Positions 39,463 to 48,849 are shown, counted from the stretch's first letter. The stretch is DNA of 64,000 bases from Bordetella petrii (GCF_017356245.1 NZ_JAFMZZ010000001.1:1054249-1118248); one strand, 5' to 3'. Numbers and translations are program-made. Notes: generated by a model from the sequence alone, not told the origin.

Positions 39463-40431
39463 TCAGAGATCGAGCACCAGCAGCGGGGTCTTCGCCCGCG
39501 AGCAGCAGGGCGTGAATTGCGTGTTGCCGGCCTGTTCTTCGGGCGACAGGAACAGGTCGCGGTGGTCGGGCTGCCCTTCCAGCACCCGCGTCAGGCAGGT
39601 GCCGCAAATGCCTTGTTCGCACGCCACGGGCACGTCTATTCCCGCCTCGGCGAGGGCGTGCGTGACCGAACATCCGGCCGGCACTTTCACAATCTGGCCG
39701 GAACTGGCCAGTTTCACCGAAAATTCGCCGTCGCCATCGCCGCCGGCCGGCGCGGGGTCGGCGGCAAAGAATTCATGATGCAGGCGGTCCTGCGGCCAGC
39801 CGCGCGCGCGCGCGGCGTCCAGTACGGCGTCCATGAAGCCCTTGGGGCCGCACACATACAGGTGGGTGCCGGCGGCGGGCGTGCATGCCGCGGCCAGGTC
39901 CAGTTTCTGCGCGGGCGCGCCGTCGTCCAGGTGCAGCTGCACGCGGTCGGCGTAGGCCGCCTGGCGCAGCGGTTCATGAAACGCCATGCGCCCGAGCGAG
40001 CGCGCGCAATAGTGCAGCTCGAAATCGGCGCCGATGGCGGCCAGCCGCTGCGCCATGCACCACAGCGGGGTGATGCCGATGCCGCCGGCCATCAGGATGT
40101 GGCGCGCGGCGCTTTCCTCCAGGGCGAACAGATTGCGCGGCATGCCGATCTGCAGCAGGTCGCCTTCGCGCACGTCGTCGTGCATGGCCCGCGAGCCGCC
40201 GCGCGATGCCGGCTCGCGCAGCACCGCGATACGGTAGCGGCCGCGTTCGGAAGGCTCGTTGCACAGGGAATACTGGCGTGTGATGCCGCCGGGCAGATGC
40301 ACGTCGATATGCGCGCCGGCTGTGAACGGCGGCAGTTCGCCGCCATCCGGCGCGCTGAGTTCGAAGCTGCAGATCTCGGCCGTCTCGGCCGACTTGCGCG
40401 CCACGCGCACAGTCAGGGAATTTGCGCTCAT
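39463..40431 (-). CDS. Vanillate/phthalate-type oxygenase reductase (FMN, 2Fe-2S)
   Basis: A 322-aa reductase of the phthalate dioxygenase reductase/VanB type. It has a flavin domain with RQYSLCNEP, an NAD-binding domain (ILMAGGIGITPLWCMAQRL and YVCGPKGFMDAVL) and a C-terminal plant-type [2Fe-2S] domain (ACEQGICGTCLTRV plus a distal cysteine in FTPCC). It would pass electrons from NADH to the Rieske oxygenase at the start of the operon. The ATG at 40431 has GGAGTGGTGGC upstream. It is the last gene of a four-gene operon. Confidence 0.94.
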   Translation of the reverse strand: MSANSLTVRVARKSAETAEICSFELSAPDGGELPPFTAGAHIDVHLPGGITRQYSLCNEPSERGRYRIAVLREPASRGGSRAMHDDVREGDLLQIGMPRNLFALEESAARHILMAGGIGITPLWCMAQRLAAIGADFELHYCARSLGRMAFHEPLRQAAYADRVQLHLDDGAPAQKLDLAAACTPAAGTHLYVCGPKGFMDAVLDAARARGWPQDRLHHEFFAADPAPAGGDGDGEFSVKLASSGQIVKVPAGCSVTHALAEAGIDVPVACEQGICGTCLTRVLEGQPDHRDLFLSPEEQAGNTQFTPCCSRAKTPLLVLDL

Positions 40432-40444
40432 GCCACCACTCCGA

Positions 40445-41227
40445 CTACATGGCCGACAGGCCGCCATCGACCATCAGCGTGGTGCCGGTGATGTACGAGG
40501 CTTCGTCGCTGGCCAGCCACACGATGGGCCAGGCGATCTCGCGCGGATCAGCCCAGCGGCCCAGCAAAGACGTATCCTGGCGCTGCGTCTTCAGCAGATC
40601 GACGCTCTTGCCGGCGGCCTGGGCGCGGCCGATGTGGAAATCGGTCAGCGTCGAGCCGGGGCACACCGCGTTGGCGCGTATGCCGCTTGCGGTTTCTTCG
40701 AAGGCCAGCGTGCGCGTCATGGCCAGCATGCCGGCCTTGGTGGCGTCGTACAGGGCCATGCCCTTGCGGCCGGTTTCCGCATAACAGGACGACACGTTGA
40801 CGATGGCGCCCCGGCCCGATTCACGCAGCGCGGGCAGCGCCGCCTTGCAGTAATTGGACGCGCCGACCAGGTTCACGGCCACTACGGCATGCCATTCTTC
40901 CGGCGTTACGTCGGCCAGGGCCGAATAGTTGCGCTTGGCCGCGTTGTTGACCAGGATGTCGAGCCCGCCGTGCGCCTCGACGGCCGCGCGCACCGCGGCC
41001 TGCGCAAGCTGCGGGTCCGATACGTCGGCGCAGAAGGTGGCCACGCGCGCCTGTGGCTGGTCTTGCGCAATCTGCGCCGCGGTATGGGCCAGTGCCTCGG
41101 CGCTGGCGTCTACCAGCATCACCGCCGCGCCCTGCGCGCAGAACAGCGCCGCGGTGGCGGCGCCGATGCCGCCACCGCCGCCCGTGATCAAGGCGGACTT
41201 GCCCGCCAGTCTTGCGTTTTCTTGCAT
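40445..41227 (-). CDS. Short-chain dehydrogenase/reductase
   Basis: A 260-aa classical SDR. The cofactor loop is TGGGGGIG (15-22), the structural NNAA occurs at 94-97, and the catalytic set is Ser146/147, Tyr160 and Lys164 (NVSSCY...YDATK). It is encoded between the Bug receptor and the reductase of the oxygenase operon, so it may oxidise a diol or alcohol produced in that pathway. Substrate is not determinable from sequence. Confidence 0.92.
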   Translation of the reverse strand: MQENARLAGKSALITGGGGGIGAATAALFCAQGAAVMLVDASAEALAHTAAQIAQDQPQARVATFCADVSDPQLAQAAVRAAVEAHGGLDILVNNAAKRNYSALADVTPEEWHAVVAVNLVGASNYCKAALPALRESGRGAIVNVSSCYAETGRKGMALYDATKAGMLAMTRTLAFEETASGIRANAVCPGSTLTDFHIGRAQAAGKSVDLLKTQRQDTSLLGRWADPREIAWPIVWLASDEASYITGTTLMVDGGLSAM

Positions 41228-41294
41228 GGGTCATTCCAGGTCGGCCGCGCCGCCGCTTGCCGGCAACCGGCGCAAGCGGCGCGCGCGACGGGGT

Positions 41295-42266
41295 TCAATT
41301 GACTTTGATGTTGGCCGTCTTGATCACCTTGGCCCAGCGCTCGGTGTCTTCCGCGATCCACGCCGAGAATTCCTGCGGGCTGCTGGCGATCACTTCGAAT
41401 TCCATGTCTTCGAGCTGTCCGCGGATCTTGGGCAGCTTGAGGATGCGCACGAGCTCGGTGCTGAGCCGGTCCATGACAGGCTTGGGCACGCCCGCCGGCG
41501 CCAGGAAGCCGATCCACGATGTCGCGTTGAAACCGGGATAGGTTTCCGCCACCGCGGGAACATCCGGCGTGGAGGCAAAGCGCTTCAGGCCCGACGACGC
41601 GATCAGCCGGGCGCGCCCGTTCTTGGCGTATTCCTGGATGTTGCCCGGCACCAGGAACGAGGCATCGACCTGGCCGCCGATCAGGTCCACCACCGCCGGC
41701 CCGGCGCCGCGGTACGGGACGTGCGTCAGGTCGATGTGCGCCGCCTGCTTCAGCATTTCCATCGTCAGGTGCGACGAGCTGCCCACCGAGACCGAGGCAT
41801 AGCTCATGCGATGGTCTTTGGCGTACGCGACGAATTCCGCCAGCGTCTTGACCGGCACTTTAGGGTTGACCACCAGGTATTGCGAGGCCTTCACCGCCAG
41901 CGTGATCGGGGCCAGGTCTTTGGCGGGCTTGTAGGACGTCTGCGGCAGCAGCGTGGGGTTGATGCTGATGGGGCCGTTGTAGCCCACCAGCAGCGTGTAG
42001 CCGTCGGGCGCGGATCTCACCACGTCCATCGTGCCGATCAGGCCGCCGCCGCCGCCCTTGTTCTCGACGACCACGGGCTGGCCCAGCGCGGCCTCCAGCT
42101 CCGGCGCCACCAGGCGGGCCAGCACGTCGTTGGTGCTGCCGACGATCGGCACGACGATGCGGATGGGCTTGTTGGGTTTCCATTCTTCCGCCTGGGCGGC
42201 GGCAAACGTACAGCATGCCGCCAGCATGGCGGCAGCCAGCGCGGCGCGCCGGGTGATTCGTGACAT
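41295..42266 (-). CDS. Bug/TctC-family periplasmic binding protein
   Basis: A 323-aa secreted receptor with a signal peptide (to about AAAQA, residue 26). The family pattern is clear: KPIRIVVPIVGSTNDVLARLVAPELEAALGQPVVVENKGGGGGLIG, then APDGYTLLVGYNG. Bug proteins bind carboxylates or amides and deliver them to tripartite TctAB carriers. No TctAB genes lie nearby, so it would work with carriers encoded elsewhere. Its place in the operon suggests that it captures the aromatic acid processed by the oxygenase. Confidence 0.94.
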   Translation of the reverse strand: MSRITRRAALAAAMLAACCTFAAAQAEEWKPNKPIRIVVPIVGSTNDVLARLVAPELEAALGQPVVVENKGGGGGLIGTMDVVRSAPDGYTLLVGYNGPISINPTLLPQTSYKPAKDLAPITLAVKASQYLVVNPKVPVKTLAEFVAYAKDHRMSYASVSVGSSSHLTMEMLKQAAHIDLTHVPYRGAGPAVVDLIGGQVDASFLVPGNIQEYAKNGRARLIASSGLKRFASTPDVPAVAETYPGFNATSWIGFLAPAGVPKPVMDRLSTELVRILKLPKIRGQLEDMEFEVIASSPQEFSAWIAEDTERWAKVIKTANIKVN

Positions 42267-42308
42267 GGTTGCTCTCCTTTGGTGGTGTGGGATCTTGGCG
42301 TGTTGTGC

Positions 42309-43598
42309 TCAGATGGAATAGACCTTCTGGTTTTTTCCATCGGCCAGGTGCACCGCAGCCCACTCCTGCGGTTTTTGGTCGCGCGGCAGCAGGACGCCCG
42401 CTGCCCGCACGCGTTGCTGGTTGGCGTCGAGGGCCGGCGGATCGGTGTCGGCCTGCAGCTTGGTGGCGGCGTCGAACAGCATCCGGCGCGCCATGACGAT
42501 GGCGCGGTCGGTCGGCAGCAGCTTCTCGTTGGCGTGGTCCTGGATCGGCCCCATGCTTTCCTGCAGCGATGCGTCCTGGATGGCGAAGCCGAACACGCCC
42601 GAATACGCCCGCTTGTCTTTCTGCGCCTGCCGGTCGATCAGGTAGTCGTTGTCTTTGTTGGCCTTGGGCCGGAAGGTGCCGCCCGGCACGTTGGTGCCCG
42701 GCTCGTATTCGCAGTGGACGCCCTTGCCGCTGTTCAGGTCGCGCAGTTCTTCTTCGTTCAGCGGCCGGTCGGTGCGGAAATTGATGCTCCAGGCCCAGCA
42801 GTTGTGGTCGTCGATGGGCACCCACACATGGCCGCCCAGCGCGTGGTCGCCGAAGGGCGGAATCAGGGTGTACCAGGGGAACAGCCACTGCGTGACGCGC
42901 CAGTAGTACGAATCAGGCTCGCCGTTGCGGCGGCCGAACAGCGTCAGGCCGAACGGGGTTTTCTCGATTTCGAAGATGACGTTGCCGTCGGCCTTGATGT
43001 AGTCCAGCGCCTTGGTGCCCTGGTGCAGCGGGTCGTGGTCGACCTCGTAGCGGTGCACGTACGAAACGTGGCTGGTGTCGATGCCGCCTTCCATGGCTTG
43101 CAGGTAGTTGCATTCCTGCAGGCGCTTGGACACGAACACGTGGCTGGCCGGCAGGGTGCACCACTCGACGTCGGGCAGGGCAGGCTGCTTGTCTTTCGGA
43201 CCCATGTAGGCCCAGACGATGCCGGCCATTTCCGCACAGGGGTAGGCCGTGATGCCCATGTGCTTGCACGCCTGCGGCGCCGAGGGCACGTCCACGCAGT
43301 TGCCGTCGCGGTCGAACTTCAGCCCGTGGTAGGCGCAGCGGATGCCGTTTTCCTCGTTGCGCCCGAAGTACAGCGAGACGCCGCGGTGCGAACAGAATTC
43401 GCTGATCAGCGCGGCCTTGCCCTCGGTGTCGCGGAAGGCCAGCAGTTTTTCGCCCATGATCTGCACCCGCACCGGCGGGCAGTCCGGCTCCGGGATTTCA
43501 CTGACTGCCACGACCGGCACCCAGTAGCGGCGCAGCAGCTGCCCCATGGCGGTTCCCGGGCCGGTCCGCACCAGGGTTTCAGCGGTGTTTTTGTCCAT
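42309..43598 (-). CDS. Rieske non-heme iron oxygenase (phthalate 4,5-dioxygenase/LigX-like)
   Basis: A 429-aa ring-hydroxylating or O-demethylating oxygenase. The Rieske [2Fe-2S] ligands are Cys69, His71, Cys88 and His91 (CSHRG...CAYHG); the catalytic iron site has Asp174, His177 and His182 (GGIDTSHVSYVHRYE). The opening VRTGPGTAMGQLLRRYWVPV is typical of the phthalate dioxygenase large-subunit group. The ATG at 43598 is preceded by GGAGATCACGC; a longer frame upstream is discarded. It is the first gene of an operon with a Bug receptor, SDR and reductase, divergent from an IclR regulator. Confidence 0.95.
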   Translation of the reverse strand: MDKNTAETLVRTGPGTAMGQLLRRYWVPVVAVSEIPEPDCPPVRVQIMGEKLLAFRDTEGKAALISEFCSHRGVSLYFGRNEENGIRCAYHGLKFDRDGNCVDVPSAPQACKHMGITAYPCAEMAGIVWAYMGPKDKQPALPDVEWCTLPASHVFVSKRLQECNYLQAMEGGIDTSHVSYVHRYEVDHDPLHQGTKALDYIKADGNVIFEIEKTPFGLTLFGRRNGEPDSYYWRVTQWLFPWYTLIPPFGDHALGGHVWVPIDDHNCWAWSINFRTDRPLNEEELRDLNSGKGVHCEYEPGTNVPGGTFRPKANKDNDYLIDRQAQKDKRAYSGVFGFAIQDASLQESMGPIQDHANEKLLPTDRAIVMARRMLFDAATKLQADTDPPALDANQQRVRAAGVLLPRDQKPQEWAAVHLADGKNQKVYSI

Positions 43599-43707
43599 GC
43601 GTGATCTCCATTCCCGCGCTTCGGGCATCGCCCGAGTTAGTCCGTCAGATAAGACACGAGTCCAGTATACGGACAAGAATTGATCTGGGTCAAGCCTCGC
43701 TTTTGAA

Positions 43708-43735
43708 TACAATCGCCACGTTGAACCCAACGTGG
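43708..43735 (+). promoter_or_regulatory. IclR gene promoter -10 and adjacent palindromic operator
   Basis: A -10-like TACAAT (43708-43713) is followed by the perfect inverted repeat CCACGTT-GAACCC-AACGTGG (43716-43735), ending just before the first ATG of the regulator at 43737. A repressor bound here would block its own promoter. No clear -35 is visible. The oxygenase promoter lies within the same 138-bp gap. Confidence 0.6.
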
Positions 43736-43736
43736 T

Positions 43737-44507
43737 ATGGAATCAGGCATGGAAAACGACAAGCGCCAGGAAGGGGTCCGGGCGGTAGACCGGGCGCTGG
43801 ATATTCTGTTGGCTTTTCGTCCCGGGGACGACGGGCTGACGGCGGCCGAGCTGCTCAAGCGCGTCGACCTGAGCCGCCCCACGCTGTACCGGCTGATCGC
43901 CACGCTGGAGCACAACGGCTTTCTGGTGTCGTCCGGCGAGCCGCAGCAATTCCGCCTGGGCAGTTCGGTGGCGCGGCTGGTGCACGTATGGACCACCAGC
44001 CACAAGATCGCCGACCTGGCATACCCGTCGCTGCAGCGCCTGTGGGAAGCCACCGGTGAAACCGTGGCGCTGTTCGTGCGCGAAGGCGACTACCGGGTGT
44101 GCTTCGCCGAGCTTGCCAGCCCGCAGCCCCTGAGTTTTCGCCGCGGCGTGGGCTATCGCGAAAAACTGGTGCTGGGCGCCAGCGGCCGCACCATCCTGGC
44201 GCGCATGAACCTGACCGAAAAAGAGCTCAAGCGCTACGCCGCCGACATCAAAATGGATGCCGCGGCCTACATGGCCGAGCTCGAGCGGGTGCGCAAGCTG
44301 GGCTACGCCACCAGCCGGCATGAGCTGATCGAAGGCGCCGTCGCGGTGGCGGCGCCCTATTTCAACGGCGCCGACGTCGCCGCCGGCTCGGTGTGCATTT
44401 TCGGCCCCAGCGTGCGCATGACGGCCGACCGCGTGAAAGCCTGCGGCGCGCAGCTGATCGAAGAAGCCGCCGTGCTGTCGCGGGCGCTGGGGCAGAAACC
44501 GGCCTGA
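43737..44507 (+). CDS. IclR-family transcriptional regulator
   Basis: A 256-aa regulator with an N-terminal winged helix-turn-helix ([14 protein letters not shown]...[20 protein letters not shown]) and the C-terminal effector domain (about 95-250; [33 protein letters not shown]). IclR proteins often control aromatic catabolism. It diverges from the oxygenase operon and probably controls it and itself. An ATG at 43749 is an equally good start (AATCAGGC upstream). Confidence 0.93.
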   Translation: MESGMENDKRQEGVRAVDRALDILLAFRPGDDGLTAAELLKRVDLSRPTLYRLIATLEHNGFLVSSGEPQQFRLGSSVARLVHVWTTSHKIADLAYPSLQRLWEATGETVALFVREGDYRVCFAELASPQPLSFRRGVGYREKLVLGASGRTILARMNLTEKELKRYAADIKMDAAAYMAELERVRKLGYATSRHELIEGAVAVAAPYFNGADVAAGSVCIFGPSVRMTADRVKACGAQLIEEAAVLSRALGQKPA

Positions 44508-44641
44508 ATCGCAGGGACAGGCGTGTCCCTGGGGCCGGAAAAACCCCGGCAAGGTGCGGTAAGCTTACGGTAACGAAGGTTTGGAACACATTTTGCCTCT
44601 CGGGCAAGTCAATTGCGCGAGAGCACCAGAGGAAAATCCCC

Positions 44642-45151
44642 ATGGCATCGGTCAATAAAGTCATTCTCGTCGGCAACCTGGGACGCGACCCCGAAGTCCG
44701 CTACAGCCCCGACGGCGCGGCCATCTGCAATGTTTCCATTGCCACCACCTCGCAATGGAAAGACAAGGCCAGCGGCGAGCGCCGCGAAGAAACCGAGTGG
44801 CACCGCGTGGTCATGTACAACCGCCTGGCCGAGATCGCCGGCGAATACCTGAAAAAGGGGCGTTCGGTGTACATCGAAGGCCGCCTGAAGACCCGCAAGT
44901 GGCAAGACAAGGACACCGGCGCCGACCGCTACAGCACCGAAATCGTGGCTGACCAGATGCAGATGCTGGGCGGCCGCGACAGCGGCGGCGAAGGCGGCTA
45001 CGGCGGTGGCGGCGGCTACGACGACGCGCCGCGCCAGCAGCGCGCCCCGGCCCAGCGCCCGCCCGCGCAGCGTCCGGCCCCGGCCGCCGCGGCGCCCGCC
45101 GCCGGCGGCGCCGCGAACCTGGCGGACATGGACGACGATATTCCGTTCTGA
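44642..45151 (+). CDS. ssb: Single-stranded DNA-binding protein
   Basis: SSB (169 aa) coats single-stranded DNA in replication and repair. The OB fold begins [21 protein letters not shown] and includes [23 protein letters not shown]; a Gly/Gln/Pro-rich linker (about 112-160) leads to the acidic tip DMDDDIPF that recruits partner proteins. AGAGGAAAATCCCC precedes the ATG. uvrA-MFS-ssb is the usual local order in this group; here 5 kb of catabolic genes intervene. Confidence 0.97.
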   Translation: MASVNKVILVGNLGRDPEVRYSPDGAAICNVSIATTSQWKDKASGERREETEWHRVVMYNRLAEIAGEYLKKGRSVYIEGRLKTRKWQDKDTGADRYSTEIVADQMQMLGGRDSGGEGGYGGGGGYDDAPRQQRAPAQRPPAQRPAPAAAAPAAGGAANLADMDDDIPF

Positions 45152-45187
45152 AGCCCGCCTTCGGCACGGCCCCGGCGCGTTATCCCG

Positions 45188-45211
45188 GCCCCCTTTTCAA
45201 GGGGGCTTTTT
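45188..45211 (+). terminator. Intrinsic terminator after ssb
   Basis: An 8-bp stem (45188-45195 GCCCCCTT with 45199-45206 AAGGGGGC), TTC loop, then five T residues. It ends ssb transcription and lies 3 bp from the stop of the converging small membrane protein gene. Confidence 0.9.
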
Positions 45212-45213
45212 CA

Positions 45214-45423
45214 TTACGCGGCGCGCTTGCGCCACGCCAGGAACACCGCGGCGATGGGGGCCAGTATGGTCAGCCACGACAGGGTGTCCCAGATGCCATC
45301 GCCGAGCAGCGCCGAGACCAGGCCGATGGCGGTGGCCACGCCCAGCCACACCGGGGCGCGGAATACCTCGCGCGCCGATTGCAGGTGGTCGGTGCGCACC
45401 CGGCGCGACTCATATCGGTTCAT
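45214..45423 (-). CDS. Small two-helix membrane protein in iron-uptake operon
   Basis: A 69-aa protein with a basic N-terminus and two hydrophobic stretches (VWLGVATAIGLVSALLGDGIW and LSWLTILAPIAAVFLAW) ending in RKRAA. I do not recognise a named family. It overlaps the PepSY gene by 4 nt (ATGA), so it is translated with it and may help the same iron- or heme-linked function. Confidence 0.8.
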   Translation of the reverse strand: MNRYESRRVRTDHLQSAREVFRAPVWLGVATAIGLVSALLGDGIWDTLSWLTILAPIAAVFLAWRKRAA

Positions 45424-46589
45424 GGCGCGGCCTCGTTGGTGTTGGTGCGGCGCAGGGCGGGGGCCGATTCCGGCGCGCCGCCGGACTGCGCTTTCGGCGC
45501 CGCCGCCGGCCGGGGTTTGCGCAGCCACAAGTACAGGCCGCTGCCCAGTATGACGATGGCGAAGATGTCCAGCACGGCCCACAGCAGCTTCAGCGGCAGG
45601 CCGCCGTAGTCGCCGAAATGCAGCGGCTGCGACAGGAAAAGCGTCTTCACGTACCAGGGCATGTCGCGCGTATCGGTCAGCTTGCCGGTGGTGGCGTCGA
45701 CCAGGGCCGGCTTGAGCAGGCGCGCGGTGACGGGCGTGCTGCCCTTCAGGAAGAAGGTGTAGTGGTGCGGGCTTGAGAACATCGTTCCGGGAAAGGCGAC
45801 CAGGCTGACCGTCATGTCGGGCACCGCGGCGCGGGCGGCGCGGATGGACGCTTCCAGGTGCGCGGGCTGGGTCACGGGCGGCAAGCCCCGGTAGGGCGCC
45901 GTCATTTCGGCCATCTGGTCCATCTGCCACAGGCCCAGGATGACCCGGTTCAGCGTATTGATCGTGCCCGTGAGCCCCACGACGGTTAGCCACACGACCG
46001 CCACAATGCCCAGCAGGTTGTGCCAGTCGAGCCACTTGACGCGCCTGCTGCGCTGGGTGCGCAGCGCGCCGAACTTGAGGCGGCGCATGAACGGGTAGTA
46101 GAGCACCACCCCCGACACAATGGCCACCACCATCAGCAGACCCATGGCCCCCAGGAACAGCATGCCGGGCAGCCCCGCGAACATGTCCGTATGGAGCTTG
46201 AGCATGACGTACATGAAGCCTTCATTGGTCGCGGGCTCGTCCAGCACCTGGGCGCTGCGGGAATCGACGATGACGGCATGGTTCTCTTCGGGCGGCGCAT
46301 CGACGGCGCTGGCCATGGACACGTACGTGATGTCGGGGTGCTCGTCCTGTTCCCAGAACATGTAGCGGATGACCTCGCCCGGGCGGCGTTCCAGCGCGGC
46401 CTGCGCGATCCGGTCCAGGCTGGCGTTCGGCGTGCCCGCCGGCATGGGCGGGGCTTCGACCACGCCGGTCAGGTGTTCGATTTCTTCGTGGAAGATCAGC
46501 GGCAGGCCGGTCAGGCACAGCAGCAGCATGAATACCGTGCAGACCAGGCTGCTCCATTTGTGGATCCAGGACCAGGTGTGTGTGGACAT
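45420..46589 (-). CDS. PepSY-associated TM helix (iron-regulated membrane) protein
   Basis: A 389-aa inner-membrane protein with four main helices. It begins WSWIHKWSSLVCTVFMLLLCLTGLPLIFHEEI, and later shows WLDWHNLLGIVAVVWLTVVGLTGTINTL and a C-terminal VLDIFAIVILGSGLYLWLRK, typical of the PepSY_TM/PiuB-like group often paired with TonB receptors. Some relatives act as siderophore-iron reductases; this is inferred. AAGGACGCCCC precedes the start, 9 nt after the receptor gene. Confidence 0.92.
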   Translation of the reverse strand: MSTHTWSWIHKWSSLVCTVFMLLLCLTGLPLIFHEEIEHLTGVVEAPPMPAGTPNASLDRIAQAALERRPGEVIRYMFWEQDEHPDITYVSMASAVDAPPEENHAVIVDSRSAQVLDEPATNEGFMYVMLKLHTDMFAGLPGMLFLGAMGLLMVVAIVSGVVLYYPFMRRLKFGALRTQRSRRVKWLDWHNLLGIVAVVWLTVVGLTGTINTLNRVILGLWQMDQMAEMTAPYRGLPPVTQPAHLEASIRAARAAVPDMTVSLVAFPGTMFSSPHHYTFFLKGSTPVTARLLKPALVDATTGKLTDTRDMPWYVKTLFLSQPLHFGDYGGLPLKLLWAVLDIFAIVILGSGLYLWLRKPRPAAAPKAQSGGAPESAPALRRTNTNEAAP

Positions 46590-46598
46590 GGGGCGTCC

Positions 46599-48827
46599 TT
46601 AGAAGCCGATGCTGGCCGACAGGGTGACGGTGCGCGGCGCGCCCACGAACAGATAGCCCGCGGTGGCGGTGCCCCAGTAATCCCTGTCGAACAGGTTTTC
46701 CACGTTCAGGCGGAAGGTGACGGGCTTGCCGCTGACTTTGGTTTCGTAGCGCGCGCCGGCATCGAAGCGGGTCCAGCCGGGTACCGACAGCGTGTTGGCG
46801 GCGTCGAGATAGGTGCTGGCGGTGTAGATCATGCGGCCGCTGAGCGTAAGGCCCGGCACGAAGGGGGTATCCCATTCTGCGCCCAGGTTGAATTGCCAGT
46901 CGGGCACGCCGATGGCCTTGTTGTCTTCGAGCCCGGGGTCCACGGCCTTGTTGATGACGCCGTCGATGTAGCTGATGCCGCCCAGCAGCCGCACGCCGCG
47001 CGCCACTTCGCCGGCGAAGGTGGCTTCGACGCCGCGGTTGCGCTGTTCGCCGAACACGCCGAAGGTATTGCCCGAGATGCCGGAACTGGGTTTGGTCAGT
47101 TCGAACAGGCTGAGGGTGGCCAGCATGTCGTCGTTCAGGTTGTACTTGAGGCCGATTTCTTTTTGCTTGGACTTGAACGGCGCCAGCTGTTCGCCCGGAT
47201 TGCTGATCGCCGCGCTGGTGGGCGCGGTGTCGCCCTGGGACAGGCCTTCGACGTAGCTGGCGTACAGCGACAGGTCGGGCCGCAGCCTGAATACGATGCC
47301 GGCGAGCGGCGTGGTGGCGTGCTCGTCGTAGTACGGGCCGCTGGGTTCGCCGTTCATGAAGTTGTAGTTCTGGCCGGCCACCTGCTGGCGGCGCGCGCCC
47401 AGGGTCAGCTGCAGCTTGTCCTGCATGAACGACATCGTGTCCGCCAGGGCATAGCTGGTCAGTTTGGTGCGCAGGTATCGCTGCAGCGGGTTGTCGATGC
47501 CGGAGGTGGACGGGGTGTCGAAGACGTCGCCTGAATAAATGTTCGACGTGCCGGCTGGATATCCCGTGCCGGGCGGGGTTCCCGTGTAGAAGCCCAGGCG
47601 TTGGTCCTGGTCGAGCTTGGTGTAGCTGAAGGCGAGATTGTGGCTGACCGGCCCGGTGGAGAACCTGCCGCGCAGCCCGGCCTCGGTGGACTTGCTGTCG
47701 ACCGTCATGCGTTGCCAGCCGCCGACGTAGGAATAGTCGCCCTGCGCATCCAGCAGCACGGGGTTGGCGGCGATCGCATCCCAGTCCAGTTTGCGCTGGC
47801 CGTATCCGGCGTAGGCGGTAATGTGGTCGGTCAGGTCGTATTCGATCTTGAAGACGCCCGACTTATTGGTGCCGTCGCTCCAGCCCAGGCCGGGATAGGG
47901 GTTGTTGTTGCTGGGCGCATCGGGGATGGAGGTCAGGTCAGGGCCCGGCTGGAACTGGCGCACCACATTGTCGATGCGTTCTTTCTGCCAGAGCAGGTCG
48001 ATCGACGCGCGCAGCGCGTCGCCCCGGTAGTCCAGCGCCACGGAACCGAGGCTTTCGTCTACGGACTGGTCCTTGATCGGCGTATCGCCGTTGCGGGTCA
48101 TGGCGTTGATGCGTACGCCGAAGGCGTTGTCCGGGCCGAAGCGGCGGCCGATGTCCGCGTGCACGCCGAACACCGAATCCGACGACACGCTGCCCGTCAG
48201 GCGGGTGATGGGTTCATCGGTGGCGCGCTTGGGCACCAGGTTGACGACGCCGCCCACGCTGCCGCCGGGCGCCATGCCGAACAGCGCCGCCGACGGACCC
48301 TTGATGATTTCCACCCGCTCCAGCGTTTCGATGGGGGCGCGCCAGTATGGCGTCAGGCCGAACATGCCGTTCAGCGCGAAGTCGCTGCTGGGCACCGTGA
48401 AGCCGCGGATGGTGAGGTCTTCGTTGATGTTGGACCGCGCGCTGCCCATGCGCACCGACGGGTCCGAGTTGGCCACGTCGGCGACCGAGCGGGCCTGCTC
48501 GTTTTCCATGGTCTGGGCGGTGTAGCTGGTAACGCTGAAGGGCGTGTCCATGACGGACGTGTTGCCCAGAATGCCCATGCGGGCGCCGCTGCCGATCTGG
48601 CCGCCCGCGATCGGCGCGGGCGCCTCGTCCATGGCCGCCGGCGCGCCCGATACGGTAATGGATGGCAGCACCGTCGTTGCCGTGGCCGTGTCCGGGCCGG
48701 CAGTTTGCGCCGTTACGGTTGCCGCATAGAGCACCGCGCCACCGGCAAGCGTTCGTTTAGCGGCCGTGGCCACGCGTTTTTTTGAGCCTGTACGGCTGTC
48801 CCCTGTTGCTCGCACAATGAGTTCCAT
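46599..48827 (-). CDS. TonB-dependent siderophore receptor
   Basis: A 742-aa outer-membrane receptor. It has a signal sequence (to about TVTAQTA, residue 44), a plug domain (NTSVMDTPFSVTSYTAQTMENEQARSVADV...IRGF...IEIIKGPSAALFGMAPGGSVGGVVNLVPKRA) and a beta-barrel ending in the terminal phenylalanine TVTLSASIGF. This pattern fits FhuE/FpvA/FoxA-like ferric siderophore transporters; the ligand is unknown. An ATG at 48827 is preferred to a TTG two codons earlier. A Fur-box-like site lies just upstream, and PepSY and small membrane genes follow in the operon. Confidence 0.95.
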   Translation of the reverse strand: MELIVRATGDSRTGSKKRVATAAKRTLAGGAVLYAATVTAQTAGPDTATATTVLPSITVSGAPAAMDEAPAPIAGGQIGSGARMGILGNTSVMDTPFSVTSYTAQTMENEQARSVADVANSDPSVRMGSARSNINEDLTIRGFTVPSSDFALNGMFGLTPYWRAPIETLERVEIIKGPSAALFGMAPGGSVGGVVNLVPKRATDEPITRLTGSVSSDSVFGVHADIGRRFGPDNAFGVRINAMTRNGDTPIKDQSVDESLGSVALDYRGDALRASIDLLWQKERIDNVVRQFQPGPDLTSIPDAPSNNNPYPGLGWSDGTNKSGVFKIEYDLTDHITAYAGYGQRKLDWDAIAANPVLLDAQGDYSYVGGWQRMTVDSKSTEAGLRGRFSTGPVSHNLAFSYTKLDQDQRLGFYTGTPPGTGYPAGTSNIYSGDVFDTPSTSGIDNPLQRYLRTKLTSYALADTMSFMQDKLQLTLGARRQQVAGQNYNFMNGEPSGPYYDEHATTPLAGIVFRLRPDLSLYASYVEGLSQGDTAPTSAAISNPGEQLAPFKSKQKEIGLKYNLNDDMLATLSLFELTKPSSGISGNTFGVFGEQRNRGVEATFAGEVARGVRLLGGISYIDGVINKAVDPGLEDNKAIGVPDWQFNLGAEWDTPFVPGLTLSGRMIYTASTYLDAANTLSVPGWTRFDAGARYETKVSGKPVTFRLNVENLFDRDYWGTATAGYLFVGAPRTVTLSASIGF

Positions 48828-48849
48828 GTTCAAAAAGAATCAAAACGAG

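Noticed and set aside
37130..39673. 847-codon minus-strand frame covering the 5' half of uvrA and the MFS gene.
   Set aside because: Out of frame with both genes, of low-complexity Arg/Gln/His composition, and crossing a divergent promoter region.
44513..44532. CAGGGACAG / GTCCCTG inverted repeat after the IclR gene as a terminator.
   Set aside because: Short stem and no T run; kept only as a possible minor hairpin, not called as a feature.
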